From NCBI GenBank assembly GCA_003223065.1, contig QHXU01000279.1:5724-14085 (forward strand): 8,362 bases of DNA, read 5' to 3'. The notes under the pieces were generated by a model. It searched no databases and was not told the origin of the DNA. It saw only the letters and a list, made by a program, of their open reading frames with translations. This document shows positions 6,515-8,362 of the stretch, piece by piece. The position numbers and the translations under genes were made by a program. The stretch's first letter is position 1. Each line of letters begins with the position of its first letter. The DNA is from Acidobacteriota bacterium. Lineage in GTDB: Bacteria > Acidobacteriota > Terriglobia > Bryobacterales > Bryobacteraceae.

Positions 6515-6972
6515 GATCGCCTGACCGTTTCCACCACGGATTCGAAGATGCGCATATAGCCGGTGCAGCGGCAAAGATTCCCGGCGAGACCCTCGCGGAT
6601 CTGGTCAATGGTGGGTTCCGGATGTCGGCCGAGCAACGACAGTGCCGCCAGCACCATGCCGGGCGTGCAGATCCCGCATTGCGCGCCGCCGCACTCGAGG
6701 AATGCTTGCTGCACGGCGTGAAGCCGTTCCTGGTCCGCGACACCTTCGATGGTCGTGATTCTGGCGCCATCGGCTTGTAGCACCGGTACCAGGCATGAAT
6801 TGGTCAGCTCTCCGTCGATGAGAACGGAGCACGCGCCGCACTCCCCTTCCCCGCAGCCTTCTTTGACGCCCGTGAGCCGCAACTCTTCGCGCAACACGTC
6901 GAGCAGCCGCGCCATGGGAGGCACATTGAGCGCCTGCTCCACGCCATTGACCGTGCATCGGATTTCAGGCAA
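6511..6972 (-). CDS. xdhC: Xanthine dehydrogenase 2Fe-2S subunit
   Basis: This is the small electron-transfer subunit of a three-subunit molybdenum hydroxylase (also called CoxS-type or PucE; here xdhC means this subunit, not the XdhC maturation chaperone). The 153-residue protein has both expected cluster sites. The N-terminal plant-ferredoxin-type site is C40, C45, C48 and C60 (KEGCGEGECGAC...NSC). The C-terminal helical site is C99, C102, C134 and C136 (GGAQCGICTPGM...GNLCRCTGY). It passes electrons from the molybdopterin site to FAD. The start is TTG at 6972, which gives the natural MPEIRCTVNG N-terminus. It overlaps the end of the molybdenum-subunit gene by 8 nt and has GGAGG at 6979-6983 with 6-nt spacing. 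The next methionine (residue 20) would remove conserved N-terminal strands. Its stop overlaps the FAD-subunit ATG. Confidence 0.95.
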   Translation of the reverse strand: MPEIRCTVNGVEQALNVPPMARLLDVLREELRLTGVKEGCGEGECGACSVLIDGELTNSCLVPVLQADGARITTIEGVADQERLHAVQQAFLECGGAQCGICTPGMVLAALSLLGRHPEPTIDQIREGLAGNLCRCTGYMRIFESVVETVRRS

Positions 6973-8362
6973 GCAACGCCTCCATCACAAGCTCGGGCAC
7001 GAGCGGAATGCGATTGAACCGCACGCCGGTCGCGTGCTCGACCGCATTGAGGATCGCGGGCGCGACGCCGTCCATCGGCAGTTCGCCGATCCCTTTCGCG
7101 CCGGCCGGCCCGTATGCATACGGCTTTTCGACAAAGTACACGCGGATCGGCGGCAGATCGGCCGAGGTCGGCATGATGTAGTTGGTCATTTGCGCGTTCG
7201 CCATTCTCCCGTCTTTCCACACCACGTTTTCGTAGAGCGCGTAGCCAATGGCCTGCGCCACGCCGCCTTCAATCTGTCCCGTTGCAAGCACGGGGTGAAT
7301 CACCTTGCCGACCTCCTGGACGGCCACAAAATCATCGACATGCACCTCGTACGTGACGGAATCGACCGTTACGCAGGCGACGTAAACCGCCCAGGCGTAT
7401 GCACCATAGGCGTCGCCCTGGTACGTGTCTTCATTCCAGACGACGCCCGGTGGAGGCTCATACTGGCTGAACGCGCGGAGCGTGCCCCAGCGTTCGATGT
7501 AGGTTACGGCGGCACTGATGAAGTCTTCCGAAGTGTACGGTTCCTTCAGAAGGCCACTCGACAGGAGCGTCTGCTTCAGCGCAAGACAGGCGCCCTCGAC
7601 CAGCTTCCCCACAATCATGCACGTTCGCGAAGCGACCGTCGGCCCGCTGTTGGGAACGCTGGCTGTATCCGGCTGCGCCAGTTCGATGCGGTGGTAATCG
7701 ACGTTCAGCGTCTCGGCGGCGATTTTCGAAAAGATGGTGTTGGTTCCCTGGCCGATTTCGGTGCTTGCGGCGAGAATCCGCACCGTGCCTTCGCGCGTCG
7801 CCTCTACACCGACAACACTCGCCAGCGACACCTCGCCTGAGCCGGTGAAGCCTGCCCCGTGCATGAACGTCGCGAATCCGATTCCTCGTTTCAGGCGGCT
7901 GTCCCGGTTGGTGCGGTCGAAGGTTTCACGATGGTGGTAGTAGTGCGAAAGCTCCAGCGCGCGAAACAGGAGATCCTCCAGGTCCACTTTTTCCCGAATC
8001 ACCTGACCCGTGGCCGTCGTGTCGCCTTCATGGAGGAAGTTTCGGCGCCGGAACTCTTCGGCCGACAGACCCAACGCGGCGGCGGCCTTATTCATCTGCC
8101 GCTCGAGCGCGAAAATGCTCTGGGGCGCGCCGAAGCCGCGAAAGGCTCCGTGCGGCGGCGCGGTGGTCGCGATTGCCCGGCTGCGGATGCGAACGTTGGG
8201 GCAGGAATACGGCCCGGCAGCGTGAATCGTGCCGCGCGACAGAACCACCGGCGATAGCGTGCAGTAAGAGCCGCCGTCGATGTCGAAATCGATTTCCATC
8301 GCCACCAGCCGGCCGTCCGAGGTCACGCCCGTACGATGGCGGGTGCGCGACGGATGGCGCTT
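6965..8362 (-). CDS. xdhA: Xanthine dehydrogenase molybdenum-binding subunit, C-terminal part (5' truncated)
   Basis: The frame runs out of the right edge, leaving the last 465 residues of a protein that is usually about 750-800 long. It binds the molybdopterin cofactor and hydroxylates hypoxanthine/xanthine to urate. Numbering from the window edge, it begins KRHPSRTRHRTG and DIDGGSY, as in the middle of this family. HGAFRGFGAPQ (71-81) carries R75, equivalent to the substrate-orienting Arg880 of bovine xanthine oxidase. EIGQGTNT (202-209) is a cofactor-contact loop. GAKGIGELPM (421-430) carries E427, the likely catalytic glutamate. The Arg in the AFRGFG motif, rather than the active-site Cys loop of CO dehydrogenases, together with the urate genes downstream, supports a purine hydroxylase over a CO dehydrogenase. 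An apparent GTG start at 8326 is internal, because conserved sequence continues upstream. It is the first visible gene of the operon; the operon promoter lies outside the window. Confidence 0.92.
   Translation of the reverse strand, partial: KRHPSRTRHRTGVTSDGRLVAMEIDFDIDGGSYCTLSPVVLSRGTIHAAGPYSCPNVRIRSRAIATTAPPHGAFRGFGAPQSIFALERQMNKAAAALGLSAEEFRRRNFLHEGDTTATGQVIREKVDLEDLLFRALELSHYYHHRETFDRTNRDSRLKRGIGFATFMHGAGFTGSGEVSLASVVGVEATREGTVRILAASTEIGQGTNTIFSKIAAETLNVDYHRIELAQPDTASVPNSGPTVASRTCMIVGKLVEGACLALKQTLLSSGLLKEPYTSEDFISAAVTYIERWGTLRAFSQYEPPPGVVWNEDTYQGDAYGAYAWAVYVACVTVDSVTYEVHVDDFVAVQEVGKVIHPVLATGQIEGGVAQAIGYALYENVVWKDGRMANAQMTNYIMPTSADLPPIRVYFVEKPYAYGPAGAKGIGELPMDGVAPAILNAVEHATGVRFNRIPLVPELVMEALLA
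6979..6983 (-). promoter_or_regulatory. Ribosome binding site for the TTG start of the 2Fe-2S subunit
   Basis: GGAGG lies within the last codons of the molybdenum-subunit gene, 6 nt from the TTG at 6972. It is the strongest Shine-Dalgarno at any junction of the operon and supports a TTG initiation codon. Confidence 0.65.

Noticed and set aside
6749..7840. Long + strand open frame (363 codons) opposite the XDH genes
   Set aside because: It is antisense to the strongly conserved 2Fe-2S and molybdenum subunits, spans their junction, has no recognisable motif, and is typical of GC-rich shadow frames.
6965..8362. Reading the molybdenum hydroxylase as aerobic CO dehydrogenase (CoxL)
   Set aside because: The AFRGFG Arg typical of purine/aromatic hydroxylases is present and the operon continues with uricase and allantoin genes. 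The CoxL active-site Cys loop region is not diagnostic here because the N-terminal part is outside the window.
1..8362. CRISPR arrays, IS elements, tRNA/rRNA genes, attachment sites
   Set aside because: No repeated spacer units, inverted-repeat-bounded transposase genes or tRNA-like cloverleaf sequences were seen. Nearly all bases are accounted for by genes.

Overview
The window comes from a GC-rich bacterial chromosome. Gene content suggests an acidobacterium, possibly of the Solibacter/Bryobacter type: a TPR protein with the C-terminal signature common in that phylum, a short MetE-like enzyme, and aerobic purine breakdown. This placement is inferred from family resemblance and was not tested.

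Left part, + strand (1-1756): the 3' end of a TPR-repeat protein gene (2-487), a 75-bp gap, then a stand-alone MetE-type zinc methyltransferase (563-1756). Neither has an obvious link to purine metabolism.

Right part, - strand (8362 down to 1770): one tightly packed polycistronic unit, read right to left. It encodes the molybdenum subunit of xanthine dehydrogenase (5' end outside the window), its 2Fe-2S subunit, its FAD subunit (frameshifted), allantoinase, an allantoicase fused to OHCU decarboxylase, HIU hydrolase, cofactor-free urate oxidase, and a small DUF167/YggU protein. Five of the seven junctions are 4-nt ATGA stop/start overlaps, one is an 8-nt overlap with a TTG start, and one is a 5-nt gap. 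This points to strong translational coupling.

Together the genes give hypoxanthine/xanthine -> urate (XDH) -> 5-hydroxyisourate (uricase) -> OHCU (HIU hydrolase) -> S-allantoin (UraD domain) -> allantoate (allantoinase) -> ureidoglycolate + urea (allantoicase domain). No ureidoglycolate lyase, urease, transporter or regulator is visible. The operon converges on the MetE-like gene with 13 bp between stop codons.

The points most worth a second look are the allantoicase-UraD fusion, which joins non-consecutive steps, the frameshift in the XDH FAD subunit, which looks like a short-repeat deletion, and an allantoinase with shortened loops. The pathway itself is well known. I see no CRISPR, mobile element, tRNA or rRNA.
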